NCBI RefSeq assembly: GCF_023653455.1
Contig: NZ_JAKEDR010000037.1
Coordinates: 1 to 24,885, forward strand
Reading direction: 5' to 3'
DNA: 24,885 nucleotides
Source of the DNA: Paraclostridium ghonii
GTDB lineage: Bacteria > Bacillota > Clostridia > Peptostreptococcales > Peptostreptococcaceae
Shown: positions 15,999 to 23,890 of the stretch, piece after piece
Position numbering within the stretch: the stretch's first letter is position 1
How the letters are laid out: each line of letters begins with the position of its first letter
Position numbers and translations under genes: made by a program
The notes under the pieces: model-generated
What the model was told of the DNA's origin: nothing
Databases searched by the model: none
Seen by the model: the letters and a program-made list of their open reading frames with translations, nothing else

Positions 15999-16835
15999 AT
16001 GAGAAAAAAATCTATAAAGTTAATTTGGGGAATGTTTGTAGTATTTATAATTGTATTTATTTTAAATCTAGGGTTCAAAAGTAGAATATCAGCAACGGAA
16101 AGAATGTTTTTTGTTCTACAATTATGGGCTGTAATATTATCAATTATTCTAATTATAAAAAATAAATTACCAAAAAAACATTATATCAAGATTTCTATAA
16201 TTTTAAGTTTACTAGTTGCATTATCGTATTCTAGTATGTTGACCATTCAATCTTATTTTAAAATAGCAATTTTTCAAATGACAATAGGATTTATATTTAC
16301 ATTAATATCTTCATTAGCTATTTTTTCAACATTTGAAAAATTTAAAGAGGAAAAACTTATATTTTTAAATACAACTACTAAAAAAAGTATTTTTATAAGT
16401 ATATTACTGGGAATAGGCGTTGGAATTGTTTTAGGATTTATAAACTTTTTATTAGGGAGTATAAATAATATGCCTAATTTACATATTAGATTATCTTATT
16501 TTATAGTATCATTAAGTCCTGCAATTTATGAAGAGATTGTAATGCGATCATTATTTTATGCTTTTTGTATTCATTTAATGAATGGAAAAATTGAAACAAA
16601 AAAGCAGCAATTAACTTGTTGGTTTATGATGATTATACCACACGTTATAATTCATACTCCTGATACTTTTATTTCTGCGGGAGTTAATGAAGGTATATTA
16701 TCAATAGTAGTGCTTGCATTGATATTTGGGTTACCATTTGCAATTTTACAGAAAAAAAGGGATATAACATCAGCTATGATTGCACATGGATTGACTGATT
16801 TTATTAGGTTTTGTTTTTATGGGTTACCGTTTTAA
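15999..16835 (+). CDS. CPBP (CAAX/Abi) family intramembrane metalloprotease
   Basis: Polytopic membrane protein of 278 aa with about eight hydrophobic segments. The C-terminal half carries the CPBP signature: EEIVMR (E178, E179, R183), paired histidines H215 and H219 in PHVIIH, and HGLTD (H263, D267). These match the EExxxR, FxxxH and HxxxN/D metal-site motifs of Rce1-like prenyl-protein proteases. In bacteria this family often serves bacteriocin self-immunity or maturation, or membrane signalling. No prenylated substrate is evident here, so the substrate is unknown. The start has GGGGGAAA upstream. The next gene begins 16 nt after its stop, so the two are probably one operon and may act together. 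Confidence 0.85.
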   Translation: MRKKSIKLIWGMFVVFIIVFILNLGFKSRISATERMFFVLQLWAVILSIILIIKNKLPKKHYIKISIILSLLVALSYSSMLTIQSYFKIAIFQMTIGFIFTLISSLAIFSTFEKFKEEKLIFLNTTTKKSIFISILLGIGVGIVLGFINFLLGSINNMPNLHIRLSYFIVSLSPAIYEEIVMRSLFYAFCIHLMNGKIETKKQQLTCWFMMIIPHVIIHTPDTFISAGVNEGILSIVVLALIFGLPFAILQKKRDITSAMIAHGLTDFIRFCFYGLPF

Positions 16836-16851
16836 TTAGAGGGAGGCTAAT

Positions 16852-18312
16852 ATGATTAGGGAAAATTTAAAAAGGATATTTATATCACTAATAACAAATC
16901 CGATATTAATAGGTTTATATTGGGTATTTTGTTATGAATTATCTTCATTATGTATGTATGGAAGAATGAACAATAATATTTATATTTTTTTAGTATGTTT
17001 AGTATTAATAGCATTTATTATATTATTTACTATAGTTAAGATAATAAAAAATAAAGAATATAATATTAAAAAATCAATTAATTTTAAATCATGGAAATAC
17101 ATTTCTATCATAATTATTATCGCAGTAACATCATTTTATGGAGTGAAAATTTATAAAAGTGCAGTAAATTATGGGGGTAAGCTTTCATGGGTTATAGATC
17201 GATTAAAAAATGAAAGAAAAGTTAAGTTTAAGCATAACAACATATATGAATATGGAGTCGAGGGCATATTTGAAGATATAAATAAAAAATATAAGCTACC
17301 AAAGCAATTATATATGGTAGATGACTTTACGTTGGAGTTTAGTTCAGATGGAACGATTACATCTTTTTATACGTTTTTATATGGTAAAAATGATCAAGGA
17401 AAAGACAAAACATATTTAATAAATTATGATAAAAAGAAGTCAAAAGACATTACAGTAATTCTAAATGGATATGCTAATGCTGCTTATACTTACAATTATG
17501 ATAAGCTAGTAGAACCTTTAAGGAAAACAGTTAAGTCTATTTCGATTAAGAAAACAGTTGAAAAATGGGATCAAAGTAGCTATGGATTAGTTTATTATGG
17601 AAAACAAAATTGGGGTTATAATACAGATGGAATTGTCAATATTAATGAAGATGGAACACAACATAATGAGAAAGATCCGAGTTCTGAAATAGTTGGATAT
17701 ACTGTATCTATATTTGCACCTAAAAAGGAATCTATAATGCCGGTTAGGTATAACTTAATCTGCAATTCAGATTGGAGTAAATCATGTATGATTCCACAAC
17801 AACACAATGAACAACATCAAAATGATAATACTGAGCAATTTTATTTATCAAAAAAAGTTGGATATAAATTAAATTTTGTGGATAAAGCAGCAGGTAGCAC
17901 TCTTTACTCTTTAAGCAAGACTATAGATGGAGGAACAAAATGGGAAATCATAAATGAAAATCCATTTAATGGAGTGATAGGGAGTATAGGAGGAATAAAA
18001 TTTATAGATGAAAAAATTGGATTTTTAGTTGCTATAAATCCTTCTGGAAATGAGGGATTATTGTATCGCACAGATGATGGAGGAAAATCTTTTAAAGAAG
18101 TAGATTATCCAAAACACGAAGTAAAGTTAAATACTGGTGGGGTGATAAATCCTTTTGATACGCCTACTGCACCTTTTGAGAAAGACAATGTTTTAAATAT
18201 GATGGTTGAGCAAGGTGGAGATGGAGATTATAATGGAAACACTAATGCACTTTATCAATCAAAAAATAAAGGTATAAATTGGGAATTTATAAAAGAAATT
18301 AAAAATGATTAA
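16852..18312 (+). CDS. Membrane-anchored protein with C-terminal Asp-box repeats, function unknown
   Basis: A 486-aa protein I do not recognise as a named family. Three hydrophobic segments occupy about residues 10-30, 41-66 and 80-100. The remaining ~385 residues are hydrophilic and probably outside the membrane. The C-terminal part has three Asp-box-like motifs (x-D-G-G-x-x-W/F type): about 357-364 (IDGGTKW), 407-414 (TDDGGKSF) and 470-477 (SKNKGINW). Such motifs occur in BNR/sialidase-like and YCF48-like beta-propellers. The number seen here is too low for a full propeller unless other blades are degenerate. GGGAGG lies 6 nt before the ATG. It is translated just after the CPBP protease, suggesting a shared process, possibly as its partner or substrate (inference). 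Confidence 0.75.
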   Translation: MIRENLKRIFISLITNPILIGLYWVFCYELSSLCMYGRMNNNIYIFLVCLVLIAFIILFTIVKIIKNKEYNIKKSINFKSWKYISIIIIIAVTSFYGVKIYKSAVNYGGKLSWVIDRLKNERKVKFKHNNIYEYGVEGIFEDINKKYKLPKQLYMVDDFTLEFSSDGTITSFYTFLYGKNDQGKDKTYLINYDKKKSKDITVILNGYANAAYTYNYDKLVEPLRKTVKSISIKKTVEKWDQSSYGLVYYGKQNWGYNTDGIVNINEDGTQHNEKDPSSEIVGYTVSIFAPKKESIMPVRYNLICNSDWSKSCMIPQQHNEQHQNDNTEQFYLSKKVGYKLNFVDKAAGSTLYSLSKTIDGGTKWEIINENPFNGVIGSIGGIKFIDEKIGFLVAINPSGNEGLLYRTDDGGKSFKEVDYPKHEVKLNTGGVINPFDTPTAPFEKDNVLNMMVEQGGDGDYNGNTNALYQSKNKGINWEFIKEIKND

Positions 18313-18360
18313 ATTTGGTATGCAAGCCAAAAGTAAATATGTATATATAATCTGTTTTAC

Positions 18361-18396
18361 AAAAAACCGTACTTTAAATTAATAAGTACGGTTTTT
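18361..18396 (+). terminator. Terminator of the CPBP/Asp-box operon
   Basis: CCGTACTT (18367-18374) pairs with AAGTACGG (18384-18391), flanked by A6 and T5. The symmetric flanks could let it act on both strands. Confidence 0.88.
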
Positions 18397-18663
18397 ATAT
18401 TGAATTGAAAAAATATACAATAAATAAATTAATTTCAAAATTGAAAAATAACATAGAGAATATTTTCAAACAAAGTGGTTAATATAAAATTACAAAGTAG
18501 AAATATAAATAAACTATATAAATTAAATTATTTATAGTTATTTAATAATATAATTCTACTTTAAAATTTTTTGTAGTTTACACTTAATTACTTAAAATAA
18601 TTAAATGCAAATTACAAATTTAAATAAAAATATAAAAATTATTTTGTTAAAGGAGTGGCTTAT
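18397..18663 (+). promoter_or_regulatory. A/T-rich leader region with nested inverted repeats
   Basis: No gene is seen. Two nested perfect inverted repeats occur: AAAGTAGAA/TTCTACTTT (18494-18502 with 18554-18562) enclosing AACTATA/TATAGTT (18512-18518 with 18533-18539). This gives a 69-nt foldable segment about 100 nt before the downstream gene. TTTACA at 18577-18582 is a possible -35, but the following -10 (near 18598) is poor. The region may be a structured leader or operator. Confidence 0.4.
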
Positions 18664-19020
18664 ATGGCACACGATAAAGGAAATGATACTAGTATAATAA
18701 GATGGATAGGAAGATTCCTATTAGTTGCAGTTATCTTAATGATAACATCATTTTTAACTCCAGGTTTTACAATACGAGGAATGTGGTCATTTTTACTAGC
18801 TGCTGTTGTAATATCAGCATTGGATTATTTAGTAGAAATGCTTATGGGAGTTGATGCATCTCCTTTTGGAAAAGGAATAAAAGGATTTATAATTGCAGCA
18901 ATAATAATATATTTAACTCAATTTTTAGTTCCTCATATGGGAGTATCTATTATGGGAGCAATACTGGCAGCGTTAGTTATTGGAGTTTTAGATGCAATAT
19001 TTCCTGCTAGAGCTATGTAA
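18664..19020 (+). CDS. Small membrane protein, YvlD / phage holin superfamily IV type
   Basis: 118 aa with four hydrophobic segments arranged as two similar halves. FLTPGFTIRGMWSFLLAAVVISALDYLV (about residues 35-62) resembles FLVPHMGVSIMGAILAALVIGVLDAIF near the C-terminus, so an internal duplication is likely. The repeated P-G-F/x-G-x-W/I-x-A-L-L pattern fits the YvlD-like family annotated as holin superfamily IV. Those chromosomal proteins are not shown to be lysis holins, and no endolysin or phage gene is nearby. An in-frame GTG at 18655 overlaps the ribosome site AAAGGAG (18649-18655). The ATG at 18664, 8 nt after it, is the better start. Single-gene unit with its own terminator. Confidence 0.8.
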   Translation: MAHDKGNDTSIIRWIGRFLLVAVILMITSFLTPGFTIRGMWSFLLAAVVISALDYLVEMLMGVDASPFGKGIKGFIIAAIIIYLTQFLVPHMGVSIMGAILAALVIGVLDAIFPARAM

Positions 19021-19053
19021 TTTATATAAATATAAAATTTATAATCAAGAGAT

Positions 19054-19090
19054 AAAAGGTACTATTTTATAAAATAGTACCTTTTATTTT
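19054..19090 (+). terminator. Terminator after the YvlD-like gene
   Basis: AAAAGGTACTATTTT (19054-19068) is perfectly complementary to 19071-19085 (15 bp), followed by ATTTT. Symmetric A/T flanks make bidirectional use possible. Confidence 0.85.
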
Positions 19091-19097
19091 TAATAAA

Positions 19098-19117
19098 ATA
19101 GTTTTATTTAAAACTTT
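19098..19117 (+). promoter_or_regulatory. Upstream operator of the marR-MATE unit
   Basis: ATAGTTTTATTTAAAACTTT is the imperfect sister of the palindrome at 19160-19179, differing only at its right end. It lies just upstream of the presumed -35 region, so two repressor dimers could bracket the promoter. Confidence 0.7.
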
Positions 19118-19143
19118 ATGTTTAAGAATTACTCATAGTGGTA

Positions 19144-19149
19144 TATAAT
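19144..19149 (+). promoter_or_regulatory. -10 element of the marR-MATE promoter
   Basis: A consensus TATAAT lies between the two palindromes. The -35 is weak (TTTAAG at 19121-19126 with 17-nt spacing). The start point would fall near 19156, next to the downstream operator. Confidence 0.55.
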
Positions 19150-19159
19150 AGAAAGAAAA

Positions 19160-19179
19160 ATAGTTTTATTTAAAACTAT
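19160..19179 (+). promoter_or_regulatory. Downstream operator of the marR-MATE unit
   Basis: ATAGTTTTATTTAAAACTAT is a perfect 9+9 palindrome around a TT centre. It sits at the expected transcription start and 17 nt before the marR ATG, a standard position for autorepression by a MarR dimer. Confidence 0.75.
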
Positions 19180-19195
19180 AAAAAGAGGGGCTCTT

Positions 19196-19636
19196 ATGAA
19201 AAATTTAAACTTTATAGAAAATTTAATGATTGTGCATCACTTTACGAAAAATATATTTAAATATTCATCGATAAAAGAGTTAGATTCAAATATTAACGAA
19301 ACACATGCAAAGATACTATTATTTGTTCATAAGCATGAACATAAACAGATGAGTAAAATTAATCAATATATAGGTATTCAAAAAGGAGCATTTACAACAT
19401 CGGTAGATATATTAATTGATAATGGATATATAGTAAAAGTAAAGTCAGAAAAAGATAAAAGATTTACAACTTTAGAATTAACTCGAAAGGGGCAAGAAAT
19501 GGCAATTAAGCTTGAAGAAAATTTATATAAAAGTATAAATGATATGTTTGATAATCTACATGAGGAAGAAAGAGAAGAGATAAATGATGCTTTAAATATA
19601 TTATCAAGATTTTGTATGAAAAATAGAACAAAGTGA
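19196..19636 (+). CDS. MarR family transcriptional repressor (MepR-like)
   Basis: A 146-aa winged-helix regulator. The helix-turn-helix spans about residues 50-75 (QMSKINQYIGIQKGAFTTSVDILIDNGYI). The wing carries the family signature D87-K-R89-F-T-T-L-E-L-T-R-K-G. The helical ends fit a dimerisation domain. It sits 15 nt before a MATE exporter gene, the same order as mepR-mepA in staphylococci, where MepR represses both genes and is released by cationic compounds. Two palindromes around its promoter (19098-19117 and 19160-19179) are the likely binding sites, so autoregulation is expected. The ligand cannot be read from sequence. AGAGGGG lies 5 nt before the ATG. Confidence 0.9.
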   Translation: MKNLNFIENLMIVHHFTKNIFKYSSIKELDSNINETHAKILLFVHKHEHKQMSKINQYIGIQKGAFTTSVDILIDNGYIVKVKSEKDKRFTTLELTRKGQEMAIKLEENLYKSINDMFDNLHEEEREEINDALNILSRFCMKNRTK

Positions 19637-19651
19637 AAATAGGAGGACAAA

Positions 19652-21013
19652 ATGGAAGATAAAAAAATAATACTTTTAAGAGATGAAAAAGTTTCAAAAG
19701 CTATATTGAAATTATCAATACCTATGGTTATGGGGATGATGATTCAAGTTTTATATAATTTAGTTGATACGTACTTTATAGGTATGTTAAATGATTCAAA
19801 TCAGCTAGCAGCAGCTAATATATCTCTTCCTGTGTTTATGATGCTTATGGCAATAGCAGGGATTGTAGGGTCAGGGTCATCTTCATATATATCAAGATGT
19901 TTAGGGAATAAGGATTACGAAGAAGCAAATAAAACCATTTCAATAGCAACAGGACTTTTAATTATCATGAGTATAATAGTTATGATAGTTGGGGTATTTA
20001 TGTCACCTAATATTGCACGAGGTTTAGGAGCAAATGATGCTACATTTAAGTATACTTATAAATATATAGTTATAATGTTTATTGGAGCAATACCGGTAAT
20101 GTGTAGTTATGCATTAGGTCAACTTCTTAGATCAGAAGGTAATATAATGCAATCTGTTATAGGGCTTACATTAGGTACTGTTGTAAATATAGTTTTAGAT
20201 CCAATTTTTATATTTGGATTTAACCTTGAAATAACAGGAGCGGCTATAGCTACTGTAATAGGGCAAGTCTCAACTCTAATTTATTTTTCTTACGCATTTT
20301 TAAGTGGAAAGACTACTTTAAAAATGAATTTAAAGAAAATTAAATATGATAAAAATATATTTAAAGAAATATTTACAATAGGTGTTCCTGCATCATTAAA
20401 TCAAATGTTAATGGGATTAGCTACTGTTATTGTGAACAATATAGCTATAGGATATGGAACATTAACGGTTGCGGGTATGGGAGTAGCTATGAAAATAATG
20501 ACTATAGGAACCTTTGTATTTATGGGGTTTTCAGCTGGATGCCAGCCGTTAGTTGGATACAATTATGGATGTGCTAATATTCCTAGAGTTAAAGAAATCA
20601 TTAAAAAGGGGATAATAATAACTTCAATAATAGGTTTAAGTTTAGCCTTAGTATTTGGAGTATTTGCTAGCTCATTAATAGGATTATTTACAAGTGAGCC
20701 TGAGGTTATAAGTAAAGGATCTATTATACTTAGAGCATTAATTATTTCACTTCCTTTTGTTGGTGGACAGATGATATCTACAACTTCAGCTCAATCAATG
20801 GGTAAAGTTGTTGTAGCATTTATTTTATCTATATCAAGACAAGGATTATTATATATGCCTCTTTTAGTTATATTAAATAATGCATTTGGATTCTCAGGAT
20901 TTATTTATGCTCAACCTATAACTGATATGATTATGTTAGCATTCTCATCTATATTATTATTTAAGGTTATGCCAAAAGATAATAAGAGTTATGAATTAAA
21001 AGAAGAGCTTTAA
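19652..21013 (+). CDS. MATE family multidrug efflux transporter (MepA-like)
   Basis: A 453-aa membrane protein with about twelve predicted segments, the usual MATE length. It has two homologous halves: one begins KAILKLSIPMVMGMMIQVLYNLVDTYFIGML and the second begins FKEIFTIGVPASLNQMLMG near residue 235. Both are typical of the MATE fold. Conserved-looking stretches include GSGSSSYISRCLG and the second-half GFSAGCQPLVGYNYG. Function: export of cationic drugs or metabolites by Na+ or H+ antiport (family knowledge; the substrate is not deducible). AGGAGG lies 7 nt upstream. It is co-transcribed with the upstream MarR gene and therefore likely derepressed with it. The unit ends at a strong hairpin shared with the convergent gene. 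Confidence 0.92.
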   Translation: MEDKKIILLRDEKVSKAILKLSIPMVMGMMIQVLYNLVDTYFIGMLNDSNQLAAANISLPVFMMLMAIAGIVGSGSSSYISRCLGNKDYEEANKTISIATGLLIIMSIIVMIVGVFMSPNIARGLGANDATFKYTYKYIVIMFIGAIPVMCSYALGQLLRSEGNIMQSVIGLTLGTVVNIVLDPIFIFGFNLEITGAAIATVIGQVSTLIYFSYAFLSGKTTLKMNLKKIKYDKNIFKEIFTIGVPASLNQMLMGLATVIVNNIAIGYGTLTVAGMGVAMKIMTIGTFVFMGFSAGCQPLVGYNYGCANIPRVKEIIKKGIIITSIIGLSLALVFGVFASSLIGLFTSEPEVISKGSIILRALIISLPFVGGQMISTTSAQSMGKVVVAFILSISRQGLLYMPLLVILNNAFGFSGFIYAQPITDMIMLAFSSILLFKVMPKDNKSYELKEEL

Positions 21014-21077
21014 TATGTTTAGAAATTATATGTAAGAAAAATATTAAACAAATAATAAAAGGATTATGAATAAGTGT

Positions 21078-21118
21078 AAAAGGGTTATGTTATAAAAACT
21101 TATAGCATAACCCTTTTT
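21078..21118. terminator. Bidirectional terminator between convergent genes
   Basis: AAAGGGTTATG and an inner TTATAA pair with TTATAG and CATAACCCTTT, forming about 17 bp with one G-T pair and a 4-6-nt loop. A-rich left and T-rich right flanks let it serve both the MATE gene (+) and the zinc-ribbon gene (-). Confidence 0.85.
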
Positions 21119-21145
21119 ATTATTAAATTAGTTGATTTATGTGTA

Positions 21146-21820
21146 TTAATAGTAATATGGGTTAGCCATTAAAGATATTGTAGCCCCAATGAATATAAGT
21201 ATAAATATTAATATAATAAATAAGAACGTTAAAATAACTGGTAATGCTAAGTTAGTTCCTCCTTTAGATAATAAAACTCTATGTTTTATATCTTCCTTAA
21301 GTCCCTCAACAGAACCTAATTGTTTTTGAATGTGTTTTAAATATAAACTATTTCCATATAAGCCACATGCAACACATGTACCTATATTTAGAAGAAAACC
21401 TAAGAATGGAATAAAAGCAAATATTATATTAGCTATTATTAATCCAACTCCATATCCATACATCTTTCTATAGAATAGCCAGTTTGAAGTAAGAAAGAAT
21501 GATGCCCAGTTCCAAGATGTACTTTTTTCAAATTCTTGCATCTCCTTAAATTTAGGTATGTAATACTCGGTATTTTTTTGAATGAAATTTACCATATCAT
21601 CATTTTCCCAATCTGCATTCAAACATTTATCACCACTTATATCAGTAAGATTTGTAGAAGTTTCATTATTAGTTATAGTATCGTTGCTATTTGTAGCAGT
21701 ATCTTTTATTGAACCTTCAATAGATTCTAAACTATTTCCACAGCTGGAACAAAATTTACCTGGTGACGAATTTTTATGTCCACATTTAGAACAAAATACA
21801 GTTTCAGTGCTTTTTTCCAT
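21146..21820 (-). CDS. Zinc-ribbon membrane protein, DUF2628-like
   Basis: A 224-aa protein starting at 21820. AAGGAGGGG on the minus strand lies 4 nt upstream, which is better than an in-frame start 63 nt earlier. N-terminal zinc ribbon with Cys10-x2-Cys13 and Cys24-x2-Cys27 (CSKCG...FCSSCG). A Ser/Thr/Asn-rich linker follows at about 35-70. A WNWASFFLTSNWLFYRKMYGYG block then leads into two hydrophobic segments and, after a charged stretch, a C-terminal hydrophobic segment (about 195-215). The WNWAxFF...WLxYRKMY pattern is that of DUF2628-type membrane proteins. The function is unknown; this layout often marks small envelope-associated proteins. It is convergent to the MATE gene and divergent from the PotD-like gene, in a unit of its own. 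Confidence 0.82.
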   Translation of the reverse strand: MEKSTETVFCSKCGHKNSSPGKFCSSCGNSLESIEGSIKDTATNSNDTITNNETSTNLTDISGDKCLNADWENDDMVNFIQKNTEYYIPKFKEMQEFEKSTSWNWASFFLTSNWLFYRKMYGYGVGLIIANIIFAFIPFLGFLLNIGTCVACGLYGNSLYLKHIQKQLGSVEGLKEDIKHRVLLSKGGTNLALPVILTFLFIILIFILIFIGATISLMANPYYY

Positions 21821-22132
21821 TTTACCCCTCCTTATAAAATTTATTATCGACCTAAAAATTAAAAAATGTACCCTATAAAACATTTTTCAAAGGATAATAA
21901 GATTATTTTATCTATGTTAACAAAACATTTTAAATTATAATATAAAACCTTATTATTTTCAATGGATTATGACCATAAAATGGAAAAAATATAAAATAAA
22001 TTATTTATATTAAATTATTTTTAGAGTAAGCATAATTTTTATTAAATAATAAAAAACTACAGATTAAAGGAGATTGACTACTTATAGTTTTGGGTAATAG
22101 AATAATTGTAGACTAAAGGAAAGGATTAAAGT
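21821..22132. promoter_or_regulatory. Divergent intergenic region
   Basis: 312 nt between the minus-strand zinc-ribbon gene and the plus-strand PotD-like gene. On the plus strand, TTGACT (22074-22079), an 18-nt spacer and TAGAAT (22098-22103) form a reasonable promoter with a short leader of about 20-25 nt. I found no convincing minus-strand promoter. A loose direct repeat (ACAGATTAAAGGAGA near 22059 and GTAGACTAAAGGAAA near 22108) spans the promoter. Confidence 0.55.
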
Positions 22133-23188
22133 ATGAAGAAAATATTTAAATTATTAAGCTTATCAATTTGTGTTTTATTGATGAGTGCATTTTTTGTAGG
22201 ATGCAGTAAAAACTCTTCAGAGCAAGTAAGCTTTCTTAACTATGGAGAAAATATAGATAAAGAAACTGTAAAAGATTTTGAAAAAAAATATAATATAAAG
22301 GTTAACATTGAAACTTTTGATGATATGGAAACAATGTATCAAAAAATTAGTAAAGGCGGAGTGAAATATGATGTTATTTTAGTGTCTGATGCCTTAATGC
22401 CAAGAATGATTAAAAAAGATCTTATCCAAGAATTAAATAAAGATAACATACCTAATATATCTCAGATGGATAAGGCTTATTTAAATTTACAAATAGATCC
22501 AGGCAATAAATATTCAGTTCCTTATATGTTTGGAACGGTAGGGCTTATTTATAATAAAGATGTAGTAAAAGAAAAAGTAGATAGTTGGGATATTTTATGG
22601 GATGAAAAGTATAAAGATAAAGTGTTTATGTTTGATACTTATAGAGATACAATAGGTGTAGCTTTAAAGAAACTTGGGTATTCTTTAAACTCGAATAATC
22701 CAAAGGAAATAGAAGAGGCTAAGGAGTTATTAATAAATCAAAGAAAAGCAGTACATCCAATATATGGAGTTGATAATGGAACTACAATGATACCAGCAGG
22801 AGAAACTGACATAAATATGATATGGTCTGGAGAAGGGTTAAATCTTCAAGATGAAAATTCTAATTTAGTTTATGTAGTACCTAAAGAGGGAGCTAATTTC
22901 TGGATAGATAGCTTATGTATACCTAAAAATGCTAAAAATGTTGATGGAGCAGAGAAGTTTATAAATTTTGTAAGTGATAAGGAAAGTGCGCTAAGAATAG
23001 CTGATGAAATAGGATATACAACTCCAAATAAAGAAGCACAACTATCTCAACCGGAAAGTGTTAGAAATAATCCAAATGCATACATGCCTAAAGAAATAAT
23101 GGATAGATGTGAAATATATGAGGATTTCTCTATGGATGTAAAAAAATTATATGATAATGCATGGATAAATATAAAGTCAGATAATTAA
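22133..23188 (+). CDS. PotD-like extracellular solute-binding lipoprotein
   Basis: 351 aa. The N-terminus has a lipoprotein signal (residues 1-23) with a lipobox-type FVGC and the anchoring Cys24, so the mature protein should be tethered to the outer membrane face. The rest is a type 2 periplasmic-binding fold close to the spermidine/putrescine binders: an early FLNYGENIDKETVKDFEKKY segment, then FGTVGLIYNKD, WDILWDEKYKDKV and PKEGANFWIDSLCIPKNAKN. The usual partners (PotA ATPase, PotB/PotC permeases) are not adjacent. Either it works with permeases encoded elsewhere or it senses ligand. Polyamine is the family default; the actual ligand is not proven. AGGAAAGG lies 8 nt before the ATG. Confidence 0.88.
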   Translation: MKKIFKLLSLSICVLLMSAFFVGCSKNSSEQVSFLNYGENIDKETVKDFEKKYNIKVNIETFDDMETMYQKISKGGVKYDVILVSDALMPRMIKKDLIQELNKDNIPNISQMDKAYLNLQIDPGNKYSVPYMFGTVGLIYNKDVVKEKVDSWDILWDEKYKDKVFMFDTYRDTIGVALKKLGYSLNSNNPKEIEEAKELLINQRKAVHPIYGVDNGTTMIPAGETDINMIWSGEGLNLQDENSNLVYVVPKEGANFWIDSLCIPKNAKNVDGAEKFINFVSDKESALRIADEIGYTTPNKEAQLSQPESVRNNPNAYMPKEIMDRCEIYEDFSMDVKKLYDNAWINIKSDN

Positions 23189-23303
23189 GTACAAATAAGT
23201 AAATTCTTAGAAACTATATATTGTAATATTTGATTTAAAATAAGACAATAATATGATTTTCTAATGTTTACTAAATATATATAAATTATGAGGGGGAATA
23301 AAA

Positions 23304-23711
23304 ATGGGATATAAATGGAATGATGATTTACTAACAGGGAATATGCAAATTGATACAGAGCATAAAGAATTAATAAAAGCTATCAATGATTTATTAGAAG
23401 CTTGTAGTAAAGGTAAAGGGAGAGCTGAATTAGAAAAGACAGTAAAATTCTTGTCTTCTTATACTAAAACACATTTTGGACATGAAGAAATTTTACAAAA
23501 AAAATATAACTATCCTGATTATAATAATCATAAGAAATATCACCAACACTTTATTGATACTGTTGAAAATATACAAAAAAAGCTTTTAGCAGAAGGACCA
23601 AGTATAGTTTTAGTAGGTGAAATTAATAGTAAAGTTGCCAATTGGATAATTAGTCATATAAAAAGAGAAGACGTTAAAGTGGCAGCCCATATAAGAAATA
23701 ATTCTAAATAG
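23304..23711 (+). CDS. Bacteriohemerythrin
   Basis: A 135-aa cytosolic non-haem di-iron protein of the single-domain hemerythrin type. It binds O2 reversibly and in anaerobes or microaerobes is thought to store, sense or scavenge oxygen. All seven iron ligands of the four-helix bundle can be placed with canonical spacings: H20 (DTEH), H57 and E61 (HFGHE), H76 and H80 (HKKYH), H118 and D123 (HIKRED). The N-terminal YKWNDDLLTGNMQID is the usual family opening. GAGGGGG lies upstream of the ATG. It is 115 nt after the PotD-like gene without a clear terminator between, so partial co-transcription cannot be excluded. A terminator follows at 23726. Confidence 0.95.
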   Translation: MGYKWNDDLLTGNMQIDTEHKELIKAINDLLEACSKGKGRAELEKTVKFLSSYTKTHFGHEEILQKKYNYPDYNNHKKYHQHFIDTVENIQKKLLAEGPSIVLVGEINSKVANWIISHIKREDVKVAAHIRNNSK

Positions 23712-23725
23712 TTTAATTATAATTT

Positions 23726-23771
23726 AAGGAAGGTATGTATTAGTATTAAAAAAATGAACCTTCCTTTTTTT
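23726..23771 (+). terminator. Terminator after bacteriohemerythrin gene
   Basis: AAGGAAGGT (23726-23734) pairs with ACCTTCCTT (about 23758-23766) across a 23-nt loop, then a run of T. The long loop makes it less typical than the others here. Confidence 0.7.
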
Positions 23772-23818
23772 ATGCATTTTTACAGTTTTATCAATTTATA
23801 TTATATAAACATTTATCG

Positions 23819-23827
23819 TGTTATAAT
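23819..23827 (+). promoter_or_regulatory. Extended -10 promoter of the aldo/keto reductase gene
   Basis: TG-T-TATAAT, without a good -35. A perfect 10-bp palindrome AAACTAGTTT at 23860-23869, downstream of it and before the ribosome site, might be an operator. That is a weak inference from a short site. Confidence 0.5.
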
Positions 23828-23890
23828 ATTAAAAAATAAATTATATATAAATAAAATGGAAACTAGTTTTATATAAAGGGGGATGAAATT

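Noticed and set aside
18664..19020. Phage remnant suggested by the holin-superfamily label
   Set aside because: No other phage, lysis or integrase gene is nearby, and the two-half membrane protein fits the chromosomal YvlD-like family.
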